Shown here piece by piece: positions 1 through 5,684 of a stretch of DNA of 7,589 nucleotides. The notes under the pieces were generated by a model that was given only the letters and a program-made list of their open reading frames with translations, did no database searches and was not told the DNA's origin. This stretch comes from Planctomycetaceae bacterium (GTDB taxonomy: Bacteria > Planctomycetota > Planctomycetia > Pirellulales > Thermoguttaceae): NCBI GenBank assembly GCA_031282385.1, contig JAITDV010000002.1, positions 1-7,589 on the forward strand. The letters are read 5' to 3'. A program made the position numbers and the translations under genes. Position 1 is the first letter of the stretch, and every line of letters begins with the position of its first letter.

Positions 1-17
1 CCTCCAAAGGAGGGGAA

Positions 18-98
18 TATTCGCCTCCGAAGGAGGCGTATTCTTATTCCCCTCCTTCGGAGACCTCTTCTTATTCCCCTCCTTCGGAGGGGTTAGGG
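18..98 (+). repeat. 27-bp palindromic tandem repeat, 3 units
   Basis: Three units begin with TATTC at 18, 45 and 72, exactly 27 bp apart. The first holds GCCTCC-GAA-GGAGGC, the second a broken copy (CCCTCC-TTC-GGAGAC) and the third the family palindrome CCCCTCC-TTC-GGAGGGG. The same period recurs in copies C1 and C2. The first unit has a GAA centre where most units have TTC, so its palindrome is inverted relative to the flanking TATT. Confidence 0.85.
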
Positions 99-148
99 GT
101 GGTTTCGGAGGAGTTAAAGACGGTTTTTCGTTGTAAGTTTTTTGTTGC

Positions 149-198
149 GTTGATATATTTTTAGGTTAGAGAAGTTGATGTATTTTTAGGTTAGAGAA
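149..198 (+). repeat. 25-bp direct duplication next to the element A terminus
   Basis: The 25 bases at 149-173 are repeated at 174-198 with one difference (GATATA against GATGTA). The duplicated block is the subterminal part of the element, including GGTTAGAGAA. Copies B and D lack this 25-bp duplication. It looks like a local slippage or unequal-exchange event at the element's end. Confidence 0.85.
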
Positions 199-280
199 AA
201 GGTCTTGTGAACAGTTTAGAGTTTTGTAATTTACGGGATTGTAATTGATTGAGGTGTATTTAACTTATACGTAAAGAATT

Positions 281-1822
281 ATGTTGACAGAAACAAAAAA
301 CGGTAAACGGCGAAAGCAGATTAAAAATTCGGATGCGATTGATACGGTATCTTTTGAACATGTTCCGCCGCACAATCTTGAAGCGGAGCGGGCGGTTATT
401 GGTGCGCTTTTGCTTAACCCGATGCTTTGTGATGAAATTATATCGCGGTTGCATGACATTGATTTTTATTCTGACGCTAATAGACGTATTTTCAAGAATA
501 TAATCGGACTTCGCAATGACGGTTGTGGGATTGATATTACATTGCTTGCAGACCGGTTGTCAAAAAGCGAGGAGCTTGAAGCTGTTGGCGGTATGGCGTA
601 TCTTGGTGAATTGATGCAATCCGTCCACGTTACATTTCACGCAACATATTATGCCGCAATTGTCCGTGAAAAATCTTTATTGCGTCAATTGATTCATATC
701 ACTTCATCAATTACACAAGATGCGTATTTGCCGGATGCGGTTTCAAAAGATTTGTTGAACAGGTCTTCACAACAAGTTTTTGAGTTGTGTGAGTCGTTGA
801 CAATGAATATGATTGTTGATATCAAGACTGCGCTTGATTCAGTGCGGGATTATATTGACAATAAAATGCGCGGAATAATGGACGGTATCAAAACAGGATT
901 TCCGCGTTTGGATGAGATTCTTGAGGGTTTGCATGCCAGTGAGTTGATAATAATTGCGGCGCGTCCGTCAATGGGCAAAACTGCACTTGCTACTAATATT
1001 GCGGAATATGTTGCGATAGATCAGAAGTTACCGGTGTTGATGGTGAGTTTGGAGATGTCGGCGTTTGAGTTGACGTTGCGAATGATATGTTCGCGGGGTC
1101 GGATAGATAGCGAAAAAATACGCAAAAACAAAATGCTGCAAGCGGATTTTGAGAAATTTCAAATTGCAACAAATGAATTGTCCGCCTCGCCAATATATAT
1201 AGATGAAACGCCAAGCCGGACAATTTCAGAAATAGCAGCAGTTGCAAGACGGCTTAAAAGACAAATGAACTTGCAGTTACTGGTGATTGATTATATTGGT
1301 CTGATTGAGCCTGAAAATTCAATGGATCCGCGCCAAGAACAAGTTTCAAAAATCGCAAGACGTTTAAAAGGACTTGCGCGTGAGCTTAAAATTCCGGTAA
1401 TTTGTCTAGCGCAATTGAATAGACAAGCTGAGATGACAAAAGACAATCGCCCTAAATTGTCTCATTTACGTGAATCGGGAGCAATTGAACAAGATGCCGA
1501 CGTCGTGATTTTTATTCATCGTGAAGACAGATATATGAGTCAAGAGGAAGCACTTCAAAAAGGACTTTTAGGCAAAGCAGATATTATTGTGGCAAAACAA
1601 CGAAACGGCAGAATTGACGATACTGTTTTGCAATGGACTGGCGAATTTACCAGGTTTGAAGACCCAACTCATCATACGTATGAGGATTATAATGATTTCA
1701 CAGTATTTTCAGGCAACATAAACAACGATAATTTTGAGTCTGACGCAAAACAATGGTCAACAAACAAAAATGTTGATTACAATACAATCACAGACGAACC
1801 TGAAGTACCGGATACATTTTAA
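281..1822 (+). CDS. dnaB: replicative DNA helicase DnaB
   Basis: This is the hexameric ATP-driven 5'-3' helicase that unwinds DNA at the replication fork and works with primase in the cytoplasm. The protein has 513 residues, somewhat longer than the usual 450-470. The N-terminal helical (primase-interacting) domain starts at PPHNLEAERAVIGALLL near residue 29. The RecA-like domain starts near residue 200. Walker A is ARPSMGKT with K233 and T234, Walker B is LLVIDY with D337, the Q-loop is LAQLNR with Q378, and the KxR finger is K439-Q-R441 in AKQRNGR. All catalytic positions are intact and no intein is present. After the conserved GEFTRFED there is a polar N/D/T-rich tail of about 50 residues, unlike typical DnaB. 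No clear Shine-Dalgarno precedes ATG 281; this start gives a normal distance to the N-terminal motif. A zinc-ribbon membrane gene follows after 46 bp. Confidence 0.97.
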   Translation: MLTETKNGKRRKQIKNSDAIDTVSFEHVPPHNLEAERAVIGALLLNPMLCDEIISRLHDIDFYSDANRRIFKNIIGLRNDGCGIDITLLADRLSKSEELEAVGGMAYLGELMQSVHVTFHATYYAAIVREKSLLRQLIHITSSITQDAYLPDAVSKDLLNRSSQQVFELCESLTMNMIVDIKTALDSVRDYIDNKMRGIMDGIKTGFPRLDEILEGLHASELIIIAARPSMGKTALATNIAEYVAIDQKLPVLMVSLEMSAFELTLRMICSRGRIDSEKIRKNKMLQADFEKFQIATNELSASPIYIDETPSRTISEIAAVARRLKRQMNLQLLVIDYIGLIEPENSMDPRQEQVSKIARRLKGLARELKIPVICLAQLNRQAEMTKDNRPKLSHLRESGAIEQDADVVIFIHREDRYMSQEEALQKGLLGKADIIVAKQRNGRIDDTVLQWTGEFTRFEDPTHHTYEDYNDFTVFSGNINNDNFESDAKQWSTNKNVDYNTITDEPEVPDTF

Positions 1823-1860
1823 ATTGTTCAAGTGTAAAGAGTAATAATAAAAATTTTTAT

Positions 1861-1865
1861 AAAGG
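1861..1865 (+). promoter_or_regulatory. ribosome binding site, weak; bears on the choice of start
   Basis: AAAGG lies 3 bases before ATG 1869 and 9 bases before ATG 1875. The second spacing is the more usual one, so translation may begin at 1875 (protein starting MQLIKK), two codons inside the longer reading. Confidence 0.4.
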
Positions 1866-1868
1866 TTT

Positions 1869-2240
1869 ATGACAATGCAATTGATAAAAAAATATCTTTT
1901 CTATTTATTTCGCTGGCAACTTTCTACACCGATTCTAGCAATTGTTTTATGGTGGTTGCGCGGTTACAACGGAATAATTGTAACGATAATTGCTAATTTT
2001 ATTGGCGGTTTAATTTTTTTCTGGGTTGACCGGATTATTTTTCGAGTGGAATTTACTAATCCGCTGTGGGAAATTCGAAACAATATCGTGTGTGCTTCTT
2101 GCGGTAAAGTTTGTGAAGGATACAGACTTGTCAAAACAAAAAACTATGACCGAATAAATGACAAACATCCCGAATTCCGTTGCACCGAATGCTCAAAAGA
2201 AAAAATTAAAGAATTATCCGAACGCGGAGTAATCATATAA
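1869..2240 (+). CDS. small membrane protein with zinc-ribbon-like cytoplasmic tail
   Basis: I do not recognise a named family with certainty. The 123-residue protein begins with a basic, aromatic segment (KKYLFYLFRWQLSTP). Two hydrophobic stretches follow, at about residues 21-30 and 35-53, which could form a helical hairpin or two short membrane helices. The C-terminal half is polar and has paired cysteines: C75-x2-C78 and C105-x2-C108, with extra C82 and H100 between them. This is the layout of a small zinc ribbon. The positive inside rule (R15, then R55/R59) suggests both ends are cytoplasmic. The gene starts 46 bp after dnaB with no element or terminator between them, so co-transcription is likely, although a functional link to replication is not shown. 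The true start may be ATG 1875. No enzyme motif is visible; the role is unknown. Confidence 0.8.
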   Translation: MTMQLIKKYLFYLFRWQLSTPILAIVLWWLRGYNGIIVTIIANFIGGLIFFWVDRIIFRVEFTNPLWEIRNNIVCASCGKVCEGYRLVKTKNYDRINDKHPEFRCTECSKEKIKELSERGVII

Positions 2241-2425
2241 AATACAACCCGTAAAAATTCCGTATCATTTCACCAAATATACTGTTCGTACAATAAATTG
2301 CGCGGCTCAAGAGCGTTAAAACCGGCGGCGGCAAAAGAAATTTAAGGTGTAAATAGTTTAAAGATGCTCAATAAATTCCTATTGTGTGATTTTTTGATTT
2401 TGTGTACAATCCCGCCTCGTGTGTA
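2241..2425. other. non-coding spacer, left of element B
   Basis: Together with element B and the 91 bp after it, this forms the 427-bp gap between the small membrane gene and the cyclase gene. I see no supported reading frame, RNA gene or clear terminator in these 185 bp. A short inverted repeat, GCTC-AA-GAGC near 2306-2315, has no T run after it. AAGGTGTAAA at 2344-2353 resembles AAGTGTAAA at 2635-2643 just before the cyclase gene. Confidence 0.6.
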
Positions 2426-2462
2426 TAGACCTTTTCGCTAACCTGTAGGAACCCCCCCCTAA

Positions 2463-2479
2463 CCCCTCCGAAGGAGGGG
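2463..2479. repeat. perfect palindrome of element B
   Basis: CCCCTCC-GAA-GGAGGGG can form a 7-bp GC-rich stem with a 3-base loop in DNA or in RNA from either strand. No T run follows directly, so it is not a classical intrinsic terminator. Confidence 0.8.
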
Positions 2480-2552
2480 CTAGGGGTGGTCTCGGAGGAG
2501 TTAAAGGCGGTTTTTCGTTGTAGGTCTTTTGTTGCGTTGATGTATTTTTAGG

Positions 2553-2568
2553 TTAGAGAATTAGAGAA
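2553..2568 (+). repeat. 8-bp tandem duplication inside the element B terminus
   Basis: TTAGAGAA occurs twice in a row (2553-2560 and 2561-2568) just inside the right terminus. It lengthens that end by 8 bp compared with copies A and D. Confidence 0.85.
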
Positions 2569-2657
2569 AAGGTCTAATTTACAATATGTTGTTTTTTAGG
2601 ATTTAGGTGAACTTGTACGGGATACCAAAATTTTAAGTGTAAACGTTTTAAAACTAC

Positions 2658-2663
2658 GGAGGG
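2658..2663 (+). promoter_or_regulatory. ribosome binding site for the cyclase gene, supports a GTG start
   Basis: GGAGGG ends four bases before GTG 2668 (GGAGG with five-base spacing), a strong Shine-Dalgarno match. The next in-frame ATG (2689) is 25 bases away, too far to use this site. This decides for the GTG start. Confidence 0.75.
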
Positions 2664-2667
2664 TTTT

Positions 2668-5196
2668 GTGGACAAATATTTTTATAGCATGAATCCAAAT
2701 GATGTAAATGGAAACAGTCATCGGTTTGGTAATATTTGTGATGGCGGTAGAGTTGGCTTCCGTAGCATTGTAGAATTTCATGGCGGTAATAACAGCAATA
2801 ACAATAATAGGTTAACGGATTTAGCGGGCGATGTTATATTTTGTAACAATTTGACGGAGCGGAATTGCAGTGTCAATGATTCTTTGCGAAATTCTGATCC
2901 TCAACCGGATATTTCATCATCTGAATTGCGTCGTGCGATTTCTTCTACGCAACAATTTTTATTTAATCATCAACATCCTGATGGTTATTGGGTAGCCGAG
3001 CTTGAGGGGGATGCGTTACTTCAGAGTGAGACGATATTGCTTCTTGCGTTTCTTGGCGAGGAGGATTCTGAGTTGGCGAGTCAATGTGCGGTTCATTTGC
3101 TGGATACACAACTTCCTGACGGCGGTTGGGGAATGTACACGGGCGGCAAATCCGACGTCAACAATACAGTGAAAGCATATTTTGCACTGAAAATTACAGG
3201 TCATCCTGCCAACGCTGATTATATGCAAAAGGCAAGAGTACGTGCGCTTGAGTTAGGCGGAGTTGATGGGGTGAATAGTTTTACGCGATTTTATCTTGCT
3301 ATTCTTGGTCAAATTCCGCACGGTGTTTGTCCGGCGGTGCCGCCTCAAATGATGCTTTTGCCGAAATGGTTTCCGATTAACATATACTCAATGAGTGCGT
3401 GGTCGCGAACGATTTTTGTTCCGTTATCAATAGTTTCTGCACTTTCGCCGGTGCGAGATTTGCCGCATGATCGCGGGATAAAAGAGATATTTATCAAAAC
3501 GCCGGACAAATGGGGTTCGCTTGTTGCGCCTGGTAAAAAGCGGACGTCGAATCCATTTTCGTGGGATTTTTTTTTCCGGTTTTGCAACTCAATGATGTGG
3601 GCTTGCCGTAAACTTGGAATTACGCCGTTACGAAAACGTGGAATTGAATCGGCGAAACAATGGACATTAGAACATTGCAAAAACAGCGATGGACCCGGTG
3701 CGATTTATCCGCCGATAATTTGGGGTTGGATTGCGTTTAAGAGTCTTGGTTATGCGGATGATTCGGCGGAGATAAAATATTTTCGCAATCAACTTCAATC
3801 GCATATTATTCGTAACGAAAAACGCGGCAGTATAAGAGTGCAACCTTGCAAGTCGCCGGTTTGGGATACCGTGTTGACGTTGAAGGCGTTGATGCTTGGC
3901 GGATTAACGGCATCTAATCCCGCGGTTCGTAAAGGCTTGCAATGGGTGCGTTCAAGACATATTAAACAAGACGGTGATTGGAGTAAAAATTCAAAAAATA
4001 AGTCTGAAGTTGGCGGTTGGTGTTTTGAGTTTAACAATGCTTTTTATCCTGACAGTGATGATACGGCAATGGCGTTGATGGTTCTTGCGGGACGTTTTGA
4101 CGAGGCGAAGGTTGTTGCGGGGTCGAGTTCTGATCGGATTATGTTGAGTGAGATCAGGGACATGATTGATGAAGTTTCGGGCAATCGCGGCAAATCCGGC
4201 ATGTTACCGCCGGAATTAAGATTGTTGACGGCGGATTCAAATGATACGGTTGAGGGTGCAAAGTTGAGTATGCTTGATCTTGCGGATACTACGGCTGCGC
4301 TTGAAGGTGGTTTGCGGTGGTTGCTTGAGATGCAAAATAAGGATGGAGGTTGGGGAGCTTTTGATCGGGATAACAATAGAGAATTTTTGTGCAAAGTTCC
4401 ATTTGCGGATCACAACGCAATGATTGATCCGAGTACGCCGGATTTGACGGGACGTGTTATGGAATCGCTTGGACGGTTAGGATTTAGGGTTGGGCAAAGT
4501 GCGGTGATAGATCGGGTTGTTTCTTATATTAGACGAGAGCAAAAAGCGGACGGCAGTTGGTTTGGGCGTTGGGGTGTGAATTATATTTATGGTACGTGGC
4601 AAGCGATTACGGGATTAACAAGTGTTGGGGTATCGGTTGAAGATTCGGCGGTTGTGGCGGGTGCGGATTGGCTGTTATCGCATCAACATCCGAGCGGTGG
4701 TTGGGGCGAGTCGCCGGATTCGTATTTTGAACCGTCGCTACGCGGACATGGAACTCCGACAGCATCACAAACCGCATGGGCGTTAATGGGACTTATTGCA
4801 GCCGGTAAACAAAATGATAACGCCGTGCGGCGAGGTGTAAGATTTCTTTTAGATAGACAAAGGGAAGATGGAACATGGTATGAACCGGAATTTACGGGAA
4901 CGGGGTTTCCAATGGTATTTTATCTCAAGTATCATTATTATTCGGTGTATTTTCCATTGATGGCGTTATCGCTTTACGCTGCAAAAGCGGAAGCGGTAAA
5001 TAGTATGGCTTGCGATGAAGAGACAATATTAAAGTTGAAAAGGATCCGGGTATTTGCACCAGAAAAAGAATTTTACAACAACGCAAGACCAGATGATAAA
5101 CCGGAAATATTTGAAATCGCAATACCAGAAAACCAAAAAGAAAAAGAACAAAAAAAATCGCAGCAAAAAACAACATTAAAAATTTTTGTTTGCTAA
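2668..5196 (+). CDS. shc: squalene-hopene cyclase, extended
   Basis: The enzyme cyclises squalene to hopene/hopanol, the committed step of hopanoid synthesis, as a monotopic membrane protein. The length is 842 residues, against about 630-720 for typical members. The acid motif that protonates squalene is D462-S-D464-D465 followed by TA. W399 in SPVWDT matches an active-site-lining tryptophan segment. QW repeats are seen from residue 102 onward, including QHPDGYW, QLPDGGWG, QNKDGGWG, QKADGSW, QHPSGGWG and QREDGTW. The hallmark FGRWGVNYIYGTW and GTGFPMVFYLKYH stretches are also present. Three regions are extra: an Asn/Gly-rich N-terminus of about 80 residues with no signal peptide, an insertion of about 50 residues between the DxDD motif and the next QW repeat (roughly 482-540), and a K/E/Q-rich tail of about 50 residues. 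The start is GTG with a good Shine-Dalgarno. DxDD and the overall pattern favour squalene over oxidosqualene as substrate. No other hopanoid genes are adjacent. Confidence 0.95.
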   Translation: MDKYFYSMNPNDVNGNSHRFGNICDGGRVGFRSIVEFHGGNNSNNNNRLTDLAGDVIFCNNLTERNCSVNDSLRNSDPQPDISSSELRRAISSTQQFLFNHQHPDGYWVAELEGDALLQSETILLLAFLGEEDSELASQCAVHLLDTQLPDGGWGMYTGGKSDVNNTVKAYFALKITGHPANADYMQKARVRALELGGVDGVNSFTRFYLAILGQIPHGVCPAVPPQMMLLPKWFPINIYSMSAWSRTIFVPLSIVSALSPVRDLPHDRGIKEIFIKTPDKWGSLVAPGKKRTSNPFSWDFFFRFCNSMMWACRKLGITPLRKRGIESAKQWTLEHCKNSDGPGAIYPPIIWGWIAFKSLGYADDSAEIKYFRNQLQSHIIRNEKRGSIRVQPCKSPVWDTVLTLKALMLGGLTASNPAVRKGLQWVRSRHIKQDGDWSKNSKNKSEVGGWCFEFNNAFYPDSDDTAMALMVLAGRFDEAKVVAGSSSDRIMLSEIRDMIDEVSGNRGKSGMLPPELRLLTADSNDTVEGAKLSMLDLADTTAALEGGLRWLLEMQNKDGGWGAFDRDNNREFLCKVPFADHNAMIDPSTPDLTGRVMESLGRLGFRVGQSAVIDRVVSYIRREQKADGSWFGRWGVNYIYGTWQAITGLTSVGVSVEDSAVVAGADWLLSHQHPSGGWGESPDSYFEPSLRGHGTPTASQTAWALMGLIAAGKQNDNAVRRGVRFLLDRQREDGTWYEPEFTGTGFPMVFYLKYHYYSVYFPLMALSLYAAKAEAVNSMACDEETILKLKRIRVFAPEKEFYNNARPDDKPEIFEIAIPENQKEKEQKKSQQKTTLKIFVC

Positions 5197-5268
5197 CATT
5201 ATGTACTCATCATCGTCCAACGAATCGAACTTGCAACTCTATTTCGCAAAACAACAAAATCAAATTTT

Positions 5269-5405
5269 TATTCGCCTCCTTCGGAGGCTTCTTCTTATTC
5301 CCCTCCTTCGGAGGGGCTAGGGGTGGTCTCGGAGGAGTTAAAGGCGGTTTTCGTTGTAGTTTTTTTGTTGTGCTGGTGTATTTTTTGGTTAGAAAAAAGA
5401 AACAC
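5269..5405 (+). mobile_element. MITE-like element, copy C1 (left end missing, degraded right end)
   Basis: The copy starts with two 27-bp palindromic units (5269-5295 and 5296-5322). It continues with the family core (AGGGGTGGTCTCGGAGGAGT) and the T-rich stretch, and ends in GGTTAGAAAAAAGAAACAC, a decayed form of GGTTAGAGAAAAGGTC. The next two bases are TA, which also borders copy C2. No left terminus is recognisable in the 72 bp between the cyclase stop and 5269, so this copy is truncated or diverged there. It probably predates C2. Confidence 0.7.
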
Positions 5406-5621
5406 TAGACCTTTTCGATATCTTGTAGGAAAACAACCTTTGACTCCTCCGAGACCACCCCTGTCCTCTCCAAAGGGGGGAATATTCGCCTAACTCGGAG
5501 ACGTCTCCTTATTCGCCTAACTCGGAGGCGTCTTTTTATTCGCCTCCTTCGGAGGCTTCTTCTTATTCCCCTCCTTCGGAGGGGTTAGGGGTGGTCTCCT
5601 ACAGGTTCGCGAAAAGGTCTA
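5406..5621. mobile_element. MITE-like element, copy C2 (complete, TA-flanked)
   Basis: A complete copy of 212 bp (5408-5619) lies between TA at 5406-5407 and TA at 5620-5621. The left end begins GACCTTTTCGATATCTTGT and the right end, read on the other strand, begins GACCTTTTCGCGAACCTGT. Over 23 bp the two match at about 19 positions. Unlike B, both ends carry the CTGTAGGA-type subterminal sequence. The left arm then holds ACTCCTCCGAGACCACCCCT, the inverse of the family core, and the right arm ends in the core GGGGTGGTCTCC. The copy can therefore fold into one long imperfect hairpin around four 27-bp units. It adjoins degraded copy C1. It ends 63 bp before the Hsp70 start. Confidence 0.85.
5483..5590 (+). 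repeat. 27-bp palindromic tandem repeat, 4 units
   Basis: Units start with TATTC at 5483, 5510, 5537 and 5564, each 27 bp apart. The first two share GCCTAACTCGGAG and differ from the other two, which carry GCCTCC-TTC-GGAGGC and CCCTCC-TTC-GGAGGG. The first also contains the perfect 12-bp palindrome GGAGACGTCTCC (5497-5508). Sequence differs between units while some hairpin potential is kept. Confidence 0.85.
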
Positions 5622-5642
5622 TATTAATGAGCGTTAACTTTT

Positions 5643-5679
5643 TTTCAACATTAACCTTTTTCAACATTTCAACATTAAC
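5643..5679 (+). repeat. three direct repeats TTTCAACATT before the Hsp70 gene
   Basis: TTTCAACATT starts at 5643, 5659 and 5667; the first and third continue as TTTCAACATTAAC. Spacing is 16 and 8 bp. They fill the leader just before ATG 5685, where no Shine-Dalgarno is visible. They could be a regulator or RNA-level site, or simple local duplication; nothing in the sequence decides this. Confidence 0.5.
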
Positions 5680-5684
5680 AAATT

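Larger units (their letters stand above)
1..204 (+). mobile_element. MITE-like element, copy A (left end outside window)
   Basis: This is the right-hand part of the repeat family found five times in the window. It contains a palindrome at 1-13 (CCTCC-AAA-GGAGG), three 27-bp palindromic units (18-98), then the family core AGGGGTGGT..CGGAGGAGTTAAAG and a T-rich stretch. It ends with the terminal sequence GGTTAGAGAAAAGGTC at 189-204. That terminus is the reverse complement of the ends seen in copies B and D. The base pair after the end is TT rather than the TA that borders B and C2, so the right target-site copy has mutated or was never TA. The left terminus must lie upstream of the window. The element ends about 76 bp before the dnaB start. 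Membership in the family is seen directly; mobility is inferred from the complete copies. Confidence 0.75.
2426..2576 (+). mobile_element. MITE-like element, copy B (complete, TA-flanked)
   Basis: A complete short copy of 147 bp (2428-2574) lies between TA at 2426-2427 and TA at 2575-2576. The left end reads GACCTTTTCGCTAACCT. The right end, read on the other strand, is GACCTTTTCTCTAA followed by a small duplication and then CCTAAAAATAC. The inverted repeat is thus about 17 bp with one mismatch. The interior has a C8 run (2452-2459), a single palindrome CCCCTCC-GAA-GGAGGGG at 2463-2479 and the family core. It has no 27-bp array and no reading frame. TA target duplication and inverted ends are seen directly. 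Dependence on an IS630/Tc1-mariner-type transposase encoded elsewhere is inferred. Confidence 0.85.

Noticed and set aside
18..98. CRISPR-like array of regularly spaced palindromes
   Set aside because: The 27-bp units are contiguous with no unique spacers, the palindrome is part of a transposable element, and no cas gene is present.
245..270. Promoter TTGATT/TTATAC before dnaB
   Set aside because: The spacing is only 14 bp and the predicted start of transcription would be at the start codon; too weak to list.
2463..2479. Intrinsic terminator at the element palindrome
   Set aside because: The stem is strong but no T run follows it on either strand within a few bases; termination is possible but not supported.
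3345..4394. Several 80-116-residue reading frames on the minus strand inside the cyclase gene
   Set aside because: They are shadows of a well supported coding region with no ribosome binding sites or recognisable domains.
5190..5408. A 72-residue Gly-rich reading frame over element C1 (PSFGGARGGLGG type)
   Set aside because: It is the translation of the repeat element, overlaps the cyclase stop and has no ribosome binding site. Related Gly-rich frames open in other copies only because of the repeat's sequence.
5620..5625. TATATT at the C2 right border as a -10 box for the Hsp70 gene
   Set aside because: No acceptable -35 sequence lies 16-18 bp upstream, so a promoter is not supported.
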